A DNA stretch of 64,000 bases, taken from NCBI GenBank assembly GCA_015499995.1, contig JADNRV010000140.1, positions 62,001 through 126,000 on the forward strand, written 5' to 3'. Source of the stretch: Flammula alnicola (lineage: Eukaryota > Basidiomycota > Agaricomycetes > Agaricales > Strophariaceae). The first letter of the stretch is position 1. Each line of letters opens with the position of its first letter. A program made the position numbers and the translations under genes. Under the pieces are notes generated by a model. That model was not told where the DNA came from, ran no database searches, and was given only the letters and a program-made list of their open reading frames with translations. Below are positions 42,215 to 56,995 of the stretch, one piece after another.

Positions 42215-42461
42215 CCCAGCAGTCTAACTGAGTGTCTTGTGGGGCTGTCCATTGCGGGACCGCTGCTTCGATAATTTCTCGAATAACGGTTCAGCCCTCA
42301 AGTGATATCCATGAGAAAGGTTCTGGGCTACTTGTCGAGCCAGCAGAAGCCATGAAAGTTGTAGGAAAGGGGTTCTGACTTAATCAACAACTACGTCTCG
42401 CGTTAACATCATGTGATCTACGTATTAACTAAAGCCGATCGGATTTTCTGTTCCGTTAGAG

Positions 42462-42498
42462 CCGAATTGACCCACCCACCAAAGGTCCGGGAAGTTGG
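42462..42498 (-). repeat. Right 37-bp terminal inverted repeat
   Basis: It begins CCGAATTGACCCACC and ends CCGGGAAGTTGG. It is the exact reverse complement of 31477-31513. It lies 246 bp upstream of the start codon of the MARVEL-domain gene. Confidence 0.9.
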
Positions 42499-42743
42499 AC
42501 TAGACTAGGTGTTTCTTGGAAAAAACCTTATTTTTAGCACTTCTGACAGTTGCTATCGAAACTCGTTGCAACTATGTAGTACGAGAGTACCTAGCACGCG
42601 GCCTCTACATTCAACTTTCCACTCTTTATTATCTTTTCCAAGAATGTTCTCTTCTGTGGGTAGAAAGAAGATTGCAGGCCAGGGTATGGACTCAGATGCA
42701 TTTGCGTATATCAATGATAGTCAGACTAATGGCATACCTCTGA

Positions 42744-43598
42744 ATGACAGCGACCTTTCTGTTCATTGACATTGTTGTTTTGGGTCTTTCGACACACGTC
42801 AATCGATTCCAGAGTTTTTTCTGTCCGTGCTGTCTCTGCTGACTTGAACTTCAAGTTATCCGTGGCTAGGAACTGATTAAACCCTCAAACTTTTCCAGAT
42901 GTCGCCGACCTCTTCCCTCTTGTTCTTTCTATCATTTCTCTTGTTCTCGTCGTCTTGCTGTATGTGTAGCCCATCCGGTTTTGGTTTTCACGACCCGGCC
43001 TGACCTCCTCTCTTCAGTTTGACACTCGATTTGGCTTTGGACAACTCCTACACCGGCAGACCGCAAACGGAAATCGGAGTTTTTGGAGTTTTGAGCATCT
43101 TCTGGCTTGGTACGCGACCTTTATTCTCTCGTTATTGTGTCTTGAACCAGTTCCACATTCCCAGCTTTCAATGCCTTTTCGACTTCCCGTTGGCGCGCGA
43201 TCCCGTTTCAGTGTAATTCTATCCCCAGCGGTCAGCCTACTATCGTCACATTTCCTCTTTCAACTCAAGGCTAACCTAAAATGCAACAGATTTCCTTGAC
43301 GAGCGCGACTGGTGCAAGTCTCTTCAGGCCCTCAAATCCTTCGTCTGGATCAACTTCCTGATCTGTAAGTTGACCTCTTTTTGTAACTGGGCTCGTCCTT
43401 GCTCGCTTTCTAAAGCTGTATCGCTTAGGCTTGGGAATCGCTCTTTTCACTCTTCGCTATTCAATCACTCAATACCGTCGGGGAAACAAGCATATCTTCC
43501 AGATGCCCCTCTCACGCTATCGCCCCGAGTTAAAATCTGACGAGGCCGTCCGCGCTGGAAGAGGGAGCGAGTTTTTGCAGTTCGAGAAGTTGACCTAG
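42744..43598 (+). CDS. MARVEL-domain four-helix membrane protein
   Basis: Six exons (42744-42822, 42899-42959, 43018-43109, 43165-43230, 43290-43364, 43429-43598) splice to one frame of about 180 aa. The ATG at 42744 gives MTATFLFIDIVVLGLSTHV, a first transmembrane helix. Further helices are LFPLVLSIISLVLVVLL, IGVFGVLSIFWLAFNAFS and LKSFVWINFLICLGIALFTL. A conserved cytosolic tail (YRRGNKHIFQMPLSRYRP) follows. Four helices with this order fit the MARVEL family, which acts in membrane apposition and protein sorting at the cell cortex. All introns are 55-76 nt. It is the first intact host gene after the mobile region, and the element boundary falls inside its promoter. Confidence 0.75.
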
Positions 43599-44021
43599 TC
43601 GGCGTACGTCTGATTGAACGAGGCTGTAGTTTTTTGTACATGGGGAGGACTGCTGGTGAAGTCTTTCGTCCTTTCTTTTGACCTCTTCGATGCTATTTCT
43701 GTATTCCTTTTTTATGTGTGTAACTTATAGCCAGTCAGATACCCGGTATCAATGAATCATGATACTGATGTCGTTTGTACACCCCCCACGAATTCTATTG
43801 ACCAAGAACCTGGGCCAAGGTACATAAATAAGTATATCAACGAATTGTCCGCATACACATTCAAAATAAATATAAAAACACAATCAGAAGACCTTGAGAA
43901 CAGGTCGGTATACTGGAATCGTATCGCAACAAATGTAAACCCAAACGATAAGGAAGGCGAACGCTAACATGCCAGTTCCAGGGTGAAAGGGGAGAGGGAG
44001 GCGCAAAGGCTAGGCAGTCCG
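43599..44021. other. Convergent 3' regions; no gene seen
   Basis: This lies between the stop codons of the MARVEL gene (+) and the AGC kinase (-). AATAAATA-type words near 43868 (AAAATAAATATAAAA) may serve as polyadenylation signals. The 71-aa ORF at 43752 lacks splice or codon support. Confidence 0.5.
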
Positions 44022-46275
<2,254 letters not shown>

Positions 46276-46975
46276 CTGTAATGAAGGTAAGGGCAAAGAT
46301 GCTTATAGCAGATGGTGGTACAGAGAGTTGTTGAGATAAGCGCCGCCAGCGACTTTGTATGCAGAATCTGAGAAAGAAAGAGGACTGATTATAAGACCGA
46401 TGCCGTGGTGCCTTTGTAAGTGCAAGTCCAAAAGTAGCACAAGACCACAACCATCCACATCGGATCTCTCAAAAAACCTTTCATGATCATCATCAAAGGA
46501 AATGAATGTTGACATCATACAGAGAAGCAACCGTTTGGCACACACACGTCAAGGCTACACCGAACCTACTTACGCCAGCCCGCAAAGTTATGTGGCAAAT
46601 GGGGAGATTTTCGAGCACGAAGAGCCACACTGGGAGTACTGAGTTAAATCAGCAATCGGATGCTTGGAGATATAGATATCACAGATCCTCGGCTGATTCA
46701 ATGGCTGACTCTGGCGAGGGATGTCAGAATAGATGGCCCTGGATGGCTGCCAATTTTCTGGGGTGCACGAATTGTAAATCAAGATCTTACTCGTCAAGCT
46801 GAACTTTTCGCAGTCCCTGATGCGTGCAAAGTTTGAACGAATCCGCAAGTATTCAAGTACTCCAGTGCCATAATTTAATAACGGCTGCATAGCTACAGTA
46901 CTAATTACTCAGGTTGTGTGAGGGAAGGAGAGCCAAAGAATTAGAAATATCTTGGGCTCCACATGAAATCCGGTG
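46276..46975. other. Kinase promoter and 3' region of the next gene; no gene seen
   Basis: Short ORFs on both strands lack codon structure or recognisable motifs. The stretch should hold the promoter of the kinase and the 3' end of the nucleotidyltransferase gene, both on the minus strand. No clear TATA or CCAAT box was noticed. Confidence 0.5.
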
Positions 46976-48840
46976 CTATGGAAGTTGTTCGCCATTTGCA
47001 TTGCATTCCACAACTTTTGCACATTCCTCCTTGAAACGCTCTAATACTTTATTCGAGATAGCAACAGTAACATTCTGGGGTGACAATGAGAGCTTAGCAG
47101 AAGGATCAAAGGGCAAGATCAATACCTTGGTTCGAATGAAAGGGTCCATAACACATATGGGGGCAGGGGGCTATGAGAATAAGTGAATTTATGAGTACTG
47201 GCATCGTAACATCGAAATAAGAAACATACGTTTCGTGAAGGCTCTGAGACTTCCGGAGCGTTGCGATCCAGGATGGCACCGACACGAATGCTTATGCATT
47301 TGTGTGCATACGGGAATGTTTCCCAGAAACTGAGGTTAAGTAAAGGTGAGCTGCGAACACGAGGTGAAGCTTAATTGAGGAGGTGTACCGAAACCATTTA
47401 AGTAGCAGAGTATTGACATCTGCCTGACCAAGAGGTATTGGGGTTTCGTCTGTTCGAAATCGTACGTCCCAACTCCGGCGAGGTTTTCGTGTCCATACTG
47501 CTGATTTATCTTCCGGTGACAGAGGTGGAAGATTGGCTTGTAAATTGGGGAGAAGTCCTTCAGCCTGTAAACAAAGCGATAAGCAAAGGGTGAGGGCGAA
47601 TGCTAAAGAAAAAACTGAGTCCGACTGACCTGGAGGAATCCAATAGTCATCAAAGCGAGGGCATAGCTACTGAACGATGCCGGAACGGATTTTACACCAC
47701 TTGGAGAGTTCAGATGGAGTGGCTTGGCCCATTCCTTGATGCCAAACAGCATCGGTCGCAGCACAGGCGAAAGGTCACAGTATTGCTTTATCATATCTGA
47801 ATTGAATATGCCTAGTCGTTCGTTTACGTTGAGGTCACATTCTAGCCCAGAAGCACGATCCCTGAATTTAACTGGGAGTATTGATGAGCATCTCAACGGA
47901 AGGACAAAAGGTGCATGCAAACCAATTGGAACAGCTGAGCTTGGTCGGCAGACTACTTGACTGAAGCCTGAATGGATTATACACGCGGCCAATTTTCTGC
48001 AAAGTATGTTGGATTTATAAGGTAAAGTAGAGCAAATATTGAAATCCTTACCGAGGTTTATAAATCGCTGAGGGTACCTCAGGAATTCAGCGCGACAGCA
48101 ATCCGGCGAGGGAGAAAAGAAACTGACGCTCCCGGAATTCCGTCTTCACAAAGCCTTGAGGATAATCTGGATCCTAGCAAGCAGAGATGGGTGAACCCCA
48201 CGACAAATTGACGAATCAATCGGTACACATACGACAACAACCAGATCCAAATCACTATTCGAATGCGATACGCCATAGCTAACAGCAGGAGTAATGAAGG
48301 ACACGCGAGTAAGATTTACTGCATAGTAACAGGGATGTAAAGCGTACCGTGTGCTTCCAAAATACTGAACTCGATACTTCCTCCCAAATGTACTTTGAAT
48401 GGCTCTTTCAACACGGGCCTTGACTTGATCTCGCACACGTAATATTTGGGTTGCGTTTTCGTCCACTCGAACCTACATTGGAAGGCAAGCATCCGCTATC
48501 AATCAAAGAGAGCATAAATTAACCCGAAAAGATATACCGTTGGACCCCTTCGCGTTGACCACTTGCCATTCGGGGTGCCAGTGAAAGTCCGTGGCTTGTA
48601 ATGTCCTTTCTGCGACGATCCAGAGGCCTCTGCGTTTGTGGTTGTTATACGTTTGGCTGCGTTTACGCCATCCTTTCCTCTTCGATTCATATTGACAGGC
48701 TTGTGTATTGGAGCGAGCGCTGGACTTGGAGCAGTTGAATGAGAGTTAAACGGCCTTGCCGACGGGAGCAGATAATTCCGACTAGAGCAAGAAATAGAAC
48801 GCGAAATCATGTATAACGAACAGCGACGCCACCGATGCAC
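46976..48840 (-). CDS. Cid1/Trf4-family nucleotidyltransferase (poly(A)/poly(U) polymerase)
   Basis: This enzyme adds nucleotides to RNA 3' ends. Exon 2 (about 48473-48348) ends YRVQYFGSTR and joins exon 3 as GSTRYGVSHSNSDLDLVVV, which holds the signature and the two metal-binding Asp of the catalytic triad. The third Asp is in LECDLNVNERLGIFNSDMI (about 47830). The central domain (LRPMLFGIKEWAKPLHLN, PASFSSYALALMTIGFLQ) and the nucleotide-recognition part follow. The first exon starts at 48840 with MHRWRRCSLYMISRSISCSS, which could be a mitochondrial presequence. In-frame downstream methionines (MISRS, MNRRGKDG) are alternative starts, so location is undecided. The protein ends ...CNANGEQLP at a TAG at 46976-46978. 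About eight exons. Confidence 0.8.
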
Positions 48841-49084
48841 GATGCTATTGCACTGAGTGAAGTTTGAATGTGAACGCGAACGTTTGTAAAGTTGCCAAAT
48901 CAGTCATCGCGGCTATATCCGACACCCAGCTTCGTCCAAGCCTCGTTCAAGAGCGTTCAAGATCGTTCAAGGTCGTGAAATAAATAAATAATACAGATGA
49001 TCGTAGAATACAGCCGTGATACACAATGCCATGGTATGTGTGGTGAGTACATAATGAATGAGTCCGCAAATTTAAAAGAAAACA

Positions 49085-52000
49085 TCATCTGCGACTCGGC
49101 GAAGCAGATGTTCTTATAGGTGTCCGTTCGAGAGACGCTGGCCGCTCAAGCCTACTGTGCAGTTTTTCGAGCTCTCTTTCCAGACTATGATCCAAGTTTG
49201 AGAACAATGAAGAAAGCAGCGAATGAAGACACCAACCTGAGAACCCTCTGCTTATAATCGACCGCCTCACGTTCCGCTCGTCTTTTGGCTGCCTGAAGCT
49301 TGCTTTCTTCCGTTTGCTAGATCACAATATTGAATGGGTTGTATTGGCCGAGAAAATTTGAAATGTACTGACATACCATGGAATCCATACTTTGGCGCAA
49401 GCCCTGAATTTGCGTCTCATATGCCTCTAGTTTGGTTCTTTGTCGATCGCTTTCGGCTTGCTGGGATTTGGCATCTTGCGGCAGCTTATCAGCCAACCTG
49501 TTGAGCCTGCCGCTCTCTCTTCTCTCCTTGCCGGTGTGCTGGAGTTGATTCGTCAATTCTTCAATGCGGCTGTCCATCCGGCGAGAACCAGGTATAGGCC
49601 GCGGTGAACTCGCATACGATCTTGTCTCAAGGTCAACGATACGAACGTTTAATTCCTTGATCTGCTTTTCGAGACTAGCCTATAGCAAAAGTGGTGTCAG
49701 AAGCAGCTGCAGTCCACTCTCGCAAAGACTTGCATTCAGTTTGTCCAGTTCCGAATTCTCTACCCGTACTTTGCCAAGTTCTATTTGACACTCGGTGGCA
49801 AAGTTCTCCGCCTTTCTCAATCGATCATTTGCGTTGGAAACCCGATCCTCTTGTTCTTCAAGTGAGCGCTCCAGATCCTGTTTCTTCAGCTGGAGCCTTT
49901 GGAATTCGCGGTCAGACGAGAGCTTGCTCGAATCGACATGATCCAGTTTAATGGTCTCCAGCTCAGCTTGCAATGCTCGACGCGCTTTCTGTAGCAATGC
50001 GCGATCGGCCTCCGCGTCATCAAGCACTCCGCGAAGCTCTCGGACCTGAGAATGCAACGCGACAATTTGCGATTGCTGCTCCGCTTGGGCGCCAGTGGCC
50101 GCTTCGTAGGCCCGCTCGATGTCGCTGATTTTCATTTCCATGCGTTCCTTCTCCTTTCTCCACCCTCCGCTATTATACACCTCGTCGTCGTATTTAAGTT
50201 GGAGGGCATCATGATCCGACCGGAGGTTGCGATTCTCTTCACGAAGGCGGCTTAAAGCATCCCTCTGGGATTGAAGTTCTGGTAACGAGAAGTCAGACAT
50301 CGATCAGGCTTTGCGGACAAGTCCTACCTTCACTAAGTTGTGCCAATTCCGCTGGGTCAAAGAAATTTTCCTCAGAAGGGGCACTGATTATGGATTCATT
50401 AGCCATACCTTGATATTTCTTGCGGGTTTGGTCCATCGTGAAGTCGCGTTCAGCGAGGTCCTTTTGATGTTGTTCCCGCTCATCCTCAAGTTCTTCTGCT
50501 AGACGCTGACGAAGGAGGCCAGTCTCCGACGATTCACGACCCTCCTTATGAAGTTCCTTCTCCAGATCTTTGATACGACGCTCGCTGGCTTTGAGGGATT
50601 TCTTGAACTCTTCCGTCGACTTCGCAAGGGATTTCTCCGATTCGGCGAGTAATCTGAGAGCTGTTGAACGATGCAGAAATGTTGAACAATCATGTAGGTT
50701 TGTCATTTTCGTCTAGCACTTACCTTGTTGTTCTGCGCTTGAAGCCTTCGCTCTTTCTATTTCTGCTGCTTCATAGCGACCTTGTAGGGTTTGTTCATTT
50801 ACTTGAAGTGCTTCAATAACTGCCTTCAGTTCTGTTGTGATTGTATTAGCGAATATGGCTCGCGCTCGTGGAAAAAGGACTCGAACCAGATTGGGCGGCA
50901 GATGAAGCTGCCAGCGACACGTGGTCCTCTTGCATACGGCTTTGGAGCTCTCTTTTAGCATCTACATTTTTTGTCAGGTACCTAGATCGGAGCATTTCAA
51001 TAGGCGACGTACTGGCTGTTTCATTGCCCAAGATATCCATTTTTTCCTTGAGTTTACTGAGTTCCTTTTGCAGTTGCTTTTTGGAATGGGCTAGATCACG
51101 CAGTTGAGCCCGCTGCGTTTCGATTTCATCTTGCGCATTTTGTTGTTGGACAAGCTGGGGGGCATTGCGTTAATACATAAAAAAGTGTTCGAAAGAGAGA
51201 CGCACAAGAGCTTTTCGAGATGCCTCCAAACGGGTATAGTTTTCTCGTTCCTCAGCAATAGTCTGTTGGAATTTTGCCCACATCGCTTGGACCCCATCGA
51301 TTTGGGAAGCCTCAGCGGTTCGACGAGCTTCGGCCTCTTCTTGCAGGAGTTCCGTGAGTCTTGCATTCTCTTTAACCAACCGAGCTTTATATTGCTCCAA
51401 AAAGTGCTTTGAGCCATCGCTATTGTCGAGTTCCGCTGTTAACTCGCGCACGGAAGCCTCAAGATGCCGCCGGACGCGTTCTGACGCAGCCATCTGGATT
51501 TCAAGCAATTGAAGTTGTTGTTTGAGTGCGGCGACTTGTCGATCAGACGTTCGGGAAGGGTCCGCTTGGGCATCTGGTTGAAGACTGGTTCTAGGAGCCT
51601 TTAGTGACTTGCGACTGGGTGTTGATGTGTTGGACATCGGCTGAAGCTCATTTGCCCCGCTTAGTCGTGGGTTCTTTGGCCTTACGGATAGCTCTTTCTG
51701 CAGGGCTTCTTCAGCGAGCTGGAATTGGCGGAGTAATTTCGAGTGGAATGCTGGGTCTGCAGGGCTACTTGCCAAAACTAGCTGACGGATGTCAGCGTGT
51801 TGGCGCTCAATTTGGTCCCGAATCTTCGACGATGTAGCCTTCGCCATTTCTGATTCATCCAGTTGGCTTTCAAGGAATGCGATGCGGGTTTCATATTGGC
51901 GTTGAAGTTTAGCAAGAGAATCGCCACCTTCCACGTCATCTGCCAATCTCTCGAGTTCATTTTCCAACGCTTCTTTGGAACGCGTAACGGCAGTGAGTTG

Positions 52001-55000
52001 TTCGGAAAGTTCTTCTGCCTGTTGTCCAGTTTGTTGCAGCTCTCTGAGGACGCGATGAGTCTGCAGATCGGCTTCCTCCTTGGCCCTTCGCTCTTTCTCG
52101 AAAAGAACAAGTACCTCCGCCGTCCTCTTTTCTTGGGCCTTGATCTCATGGTCCTTTGCCCTGAGTTCCCCATCAAACTTTAGAGCCAAATCTTCGGCTT
52201 CACCAGACGCTTTTGCCTTTGCCTGCCGTAACGACATGATGTAGGCATTGTTTCGCTGCAATTCTAGTTGAGCCTCTTGCAGTTGGCGGTCCGTGACAAG
52301 TTTGGCTTCTTGGAGTACATGCACGTGTTCGACAATGGTCTTGTCCTGCTTGGATAAGAGTTGTTTGACATCCCATTCTCTTGCCTTCAGGTCCGTCAAT
52401 GTCTTGTTCAAGTCTTTTTCCAGGTTCGAATTTCGATCTTTCAGTTTGGCAATCTCGGCCTTCTGGGTTGACACTGTCTTTTCAAGCTGGGTACGTTTTG
52501 CCGTCTCCGTTTCTAGTTGTTTGCGAGCAATTTCCAGCTCGCGCAAACGTGCGTCTTGTTCGCGTTGAAAGTCGAGCACAACGTCCTCGAAGTTGCGATA
52601 TTTATCTTGTGCAGCCACGAGTTGCCGTTCGAGGTTCTAGGGTAGAAGTTCAGATGCACAGTTGGACGGTTATACACAAAAAATACACACCTCCTTCGCA
52701 CGTAAAGCATCGGAGAGTTGACTTTGACCTTCGTGTTGACGTGATCGAAGGGACAACATCTCAGAATCCATAGAGCGTTTCGCCTTTTCAAGCTCAGATA
52801 GGTGTCCTTGAACTTTAGAAAGTTGCGCTTGAGCAACCCTTTCCCGATCGAGAAGTGAGGTATGGCTATGCTGGAGCGAAGTGTGCTCGCGGGTTATTTG
52901 TTCAAGCTCCATTTTCAGTTTGCTCTGATTTTCCAAGGAGGATCGGCGAAGGTCTGTCAATTCTTGATGGAGTTTGCTGCACTGACTGCGTAGATCGGCA
53001 AGCTCGACCTCTTTGCTCTTCTCCGCTTCAGACCGGCGTGTCTCTTCTGAGGTCTTGGTGGCAAGAAGAGCGCGAAGTTCGTCCCTTTCCCCCTGCAACT
53101 TGTCTCGGGACGCTTTGTCTGTGGCATGGTCCTGCTTCTCCGCAACCAGCTGAGCATCCAATGTGTCAATGTCTGCTCGCAACGCCAAGATTTCCATTGA
53201 GGCATTGTCGCGCTCTAGCTTGAGGGCCTCCAGTTGAGCATCCAGCAGTGCTATTTGTTCCTCCTTCTTTTGGATCATGGTAGAATATTCAGTAGCTGTT
53301 CTGCCCAACTCGGCCAATTGCGCTTTTGCTTGACGAGCCTCGTTCTCCACTTGGTCGGATTTATCTCTTATCAGTTCCCTGGAAGAAAATCTCTCAACAT
53401 ATGCGGCTGAAACGAAGAACGGCAAACCAACCTGTTTCGAACTTCAACATCCAGTTTGCCTCTCAATTCCATCACGGTCTTATCCATTCGCTCCTTCGTC
53501 CTCGTAAGGTCTTCCTCGCGCTGTAGAGCTAGACTTCGCAACTCTTCTGATACTTTCTGAATGTCCTCAAGATCGCCTTGGAGAGCCTCGATCTCCTCCT
53601 GAGCCTTGTTCAGCTCGTCACCGAGTTCCACTTCTCGCGTAGACCACGATTTCTCTCCTTGTTCCAATCTAACAAGGTGCTCAGCCGCCTGGTCAAAAGC
53701 TTCCCGCAAGCTCTCGTACTTGTCTTCGCTTTCTTTCTGCAGACGCATGGCCCTAGTAAGCTGTGAGTCAAGTGTCGCGATGTCGGCTTGAAGGGCTGCG
53801 ATTTCATCTTCGAGATCACTTTCCCGATTTTTGCTCCTTTCGAGAAGGGCATCTTTGTCGACAGCGAGAGAACGCTCAGCCTCCAGATCATCTTCCACTT
53901 TCCGCTTATCCGCCTCCAACACCATTTTGAGCTTCTCAAGCGCTTCTCGTTCTTGTTTGTCTCTTTCTGCTCTTTCTCTGACAAGAGCAAGCTCCAAGTC
54001 CTTTCGACGAAGTTCTTCATCGTTCCTCGTCGCAGCCAGTAACGGTCGGACCTTAGAGAAGAAGGCATTTGGAATCGAGACCTAAACATAATGAACTCTG
54101 CGTACCTTTGTATATAATTGCCACCAAGGCCATTCACGCAAGTCGCCATAAACTCTGGCATTGCGCTGGATTGTTCGAATGGCAACTGCACGATTCAAAA
54201 TTTTCTTCATCTGCCTTCTTGCTGTCCACATTTTCGCAACTGCCTGCAGTCTCGAGAAAATGTCAAACAGAAGCGCATCCCTACGCTCCTCAAGCTCCGC
54301 CAGGACGCCTGCCTTGAAGAAAATCTTCGATGTTCCAAGTTTGAAAATGGTGTCGTCGAGTTCCAAAGCATTGACCATTCGGCGGCAGGCTTCACGTCCG
54401 TCCATATAGCCTCTGGGTAATATGCCAGGAGTAAGGACTTCATAACGCTGACGGAATTCGACGAAAGGAAGCCTGTTTGGGTAACCAAGTCGAGCTATCC
54501 GTATTCCTTCCAAAACACCATTACACCGCAATTGATCCAGTACCATCGGAACATCCATACGACCAGGTTTCTTGAGACCGTTTGGCACAATACAGCGAAC
54601 AAAGTGTGGCTGGGTGGCCCTGAGTTGTGTCATTAAACTGGAAAGCTGCTCCTTATGCCGCTGAGCAACAGTTCGGAAGGCGCCCTTCTTCATCGTACGT
54701 TTCTTGCCCATGGAGAACGCATTGTGCGCCCCATTTGGCACTACAGGCTGATCTGCAAAGTCAGCAAAGAGGCCAGCCACGTAACGCTCCGTGGAAGCGG
54801 CCAGGACTCGAGTAAGATTGTCGTTCAAGGGGTCTTTGTTCTTCTGCAGCCAGCCATCCGTGCGATATTCAACCTTGGCAGCATAATGTTGGACTACGAA
54901 GCCTTGCTCGAACCTTGACGGCTCGTACTTGGTCTTTCCAGGATGAGCAGACTCTTCGTCGTGACTTTGTATGGCCCACATTGCGTTGAGTTTGTTGGTG

Positions 55001-56995
55001 AAAGTAAGATCATCAGCCTTGGGCATGATGCATTCTTCATCGAGACAGCTGAGGATACCAATGACGTTCCCACTGGATTCAATAAGATCGATGGTTGGCT
55101 GCAAATCCAGTCCGAAATTGACGTAATCCCATTGGATACCTTCCCTGGCATATTCTTCTTGTTCAAGGACAAACATGTGGTGGTTAAAGAATTGCTGGAG
55201 CTTCTCGTTTGTGTAGTTGATCAGCAACTGCTCGTAGCCATTGACTTCGAATATTTCGAAGCCAGCTATATCCAGCACTCCTATGAAAGTTGCTTTCGAC
55301 GACGGGCGATCGAGCGCTCGATTGATACGTTCGACAAGGGCTCCAAAAGACTTTTCATAGAGAGTCTTGCACAGTGCAGATAGTTCGTCAATTGCTTGCT
55401 GACGTGTTCGAGCTTGTGTGACCCATTCTCGACCAGCTAGTGCTTGTGGGCGAAGAACAGCGCGGGTGAACTCTGCTATCCGGATTCCGAGAAGGCGACA
55501 AACGCGCTCAGCCTGGGAGGTGTCAGGCATTATAGCATCGTCGGATCTCGTTGAGGAGACGATAATGTTGCCAATGTGCAGAATAGCGGCTACAATACGG
55601 AAGAGGTCAAATTGTTCTGAGGGATCGAAGCCAACAACGTCCAAAGCCGCCTAGAACGCGCCAATAAGTAAGATCAGCGAAGACAGAGCGAGGGTTACAT
55701 ACCTTTAAGGTATTCCAATCCTCTCTGTCATCTATTCCATCAACTTCTCGTTTGCTTTTGTTGAGGTACTCGTAGTCTTCTATCTGTCCTTCAAGTAGCA
55801 AAGTATCTGGAAGAAAAGGTTAATATGGATTAGTCGATAAAGGTGCCGCACTGACCCTTCAAAGGTCCTCCACCGGCCATCAACTGGTAGAAAACGTGGA
55901 AGCTACGCTCTGCTTCACTTCGAAAAACCACTCGGCTCTTCTCCAACAGATACCAATCGATGTTTGCGCCTGCAATGCTACCGTCGGGGGCAAACATGAT
56001 TCGGACGAACTTCCCAAAGCGACTGGAGTTATTATTGCGCTGCGTTTGGGCATTGCCAAAAGCCTCTAATATGGGATTCGCCTGAAGAATCTGGCGTTCC
56101 AGGAGACCGAGACGTCCCTTTGCCGTAAGCTGAGAACCGCTCCCTGTCATTGATGGGGAGAGGACGTGACCCTTTCGGATAGAGCGACTGCGAGGAAGAC
56201 CAGAGGTAGGCATAGAAGTCAAGGTATTCGATCGTGAATGTGAGGGCGTCATAGGATGGTGTACATCGGTGGCAATAGCGGCTAGATATTGAATGACCTT
56301 CTTCGTACTTTCCGTTTTTCCAGCACCAGATTCGCCTCTAGATAATCATCAGTCAAAATCATTAACGCGGAGGAATACTAAACATACGTGATGAGAATGC
56401 TCTGATTTTCGCGTTCTTCACCCATATTAACCCAAGCGCGCTCGGCAACTGCAAAAACATGAGGAGGGTTTTCGTCGCGTCGTTTGCCTCGGTATTGTTG
56501 AATTATGGTATCCGAATAAAGTGGTAGATGTTGGTATGGATTTATAGCAACAAGGAAAAGACCTGAATAAGTCTGGGGAACGTTAGGGCATTGATTGACG
56601 GTGCCACTGAGGAAATACTCACATATATCGCTCCGGAACCGTATCTTAAACGAAGGTTGTGCACGACGCTTGCTTCGTTAAGGAAGGTAAGATCGGCTAT
56701 GTCTTCTACTCTATCGAACTTGGGTGGATTCATCTTGAATAATTCCTCAAAGCGCACTTTGCGAAACTATTGCCAGATATGTTATCGTTATAAAATAGAT
56801 ATGTTGCTGGGAATGTACCTCTCCTCCAGCAGCCATTATAACTTCTGCAGAATCTTCTTCTTCCCTATTCACCCATCCTGCGAGGTAACCTTCCCTTATA
56901 TCCGGAACCCACACCCATTTCTTCTCGTTGAACTCGGCTTGCTGAGCAGCGGATCTTGCTGCCTCTGCATTCTGTGATAGTCGAGGAGCAGGCAT
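49085..56995 (-). CDS. myo2: Class II (conventional) myosin heavy chain
   Basis: This two-headed actin motor drives the contractile ring. The start at 56995 ([14 protein letters not shown]) leads into an SH3-like N-domain ([18 protein letters not shown]). The motor has P-loop [11 protein letters not shown], switch [11 protein letters not shown], switch [17 protein letters not shown], and actin-binding and relay parts ([35 protein letters not shown]). Between P-loop and switch I, loop 1 carries a Ser/Thr/Arg-rich insertion of about 50 residues ([13 protein letters not shown]..., [17 protein letters not shown]). A neck with an IQ-like [20 protein letters not shown] precedes a long heptad coiled coil spanning 54000-49400. 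The C-terminus ([19 protein letters not shown]) is basic and ends at a TGA at 49085-49087. The gene has a dozen or more exons and encodes roughly 2,200-2,400 aa, as expected for fungal myosin II. Confidence 0.93.

Larger units (their letters stand above)
31477..42498. mobile_element. Candidate 11-kb composite element with 37-bp perfect terminal inverted repeats
   Basis: The 37 bases 31477-31513 (CCAACTTCCCGGACC...) occur once more, exactly inverted, at 42462-42498. Similarity appears to continue weakly inward (CGGACAAAAATTCG against CGGAACAGAAAATCCG). Between them lie an unrecognised spliced gene, an XPG/GEN1-like nuclease, captured gene fragments and a Crypton-like tyrosine recombinase. No target duplication is evident. 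Whether all contents move as one unit, or whether the repeats are remains of another transposon, cannot be decided from one copy. Confidence 0.5.

Noticed and set aside
42899..43000. Start codon at 42899 for the MARVEL gene
   Set aside because: This ATG is out of the conserved frame; splicing from the 42744 exon keeps the helices in one frame.
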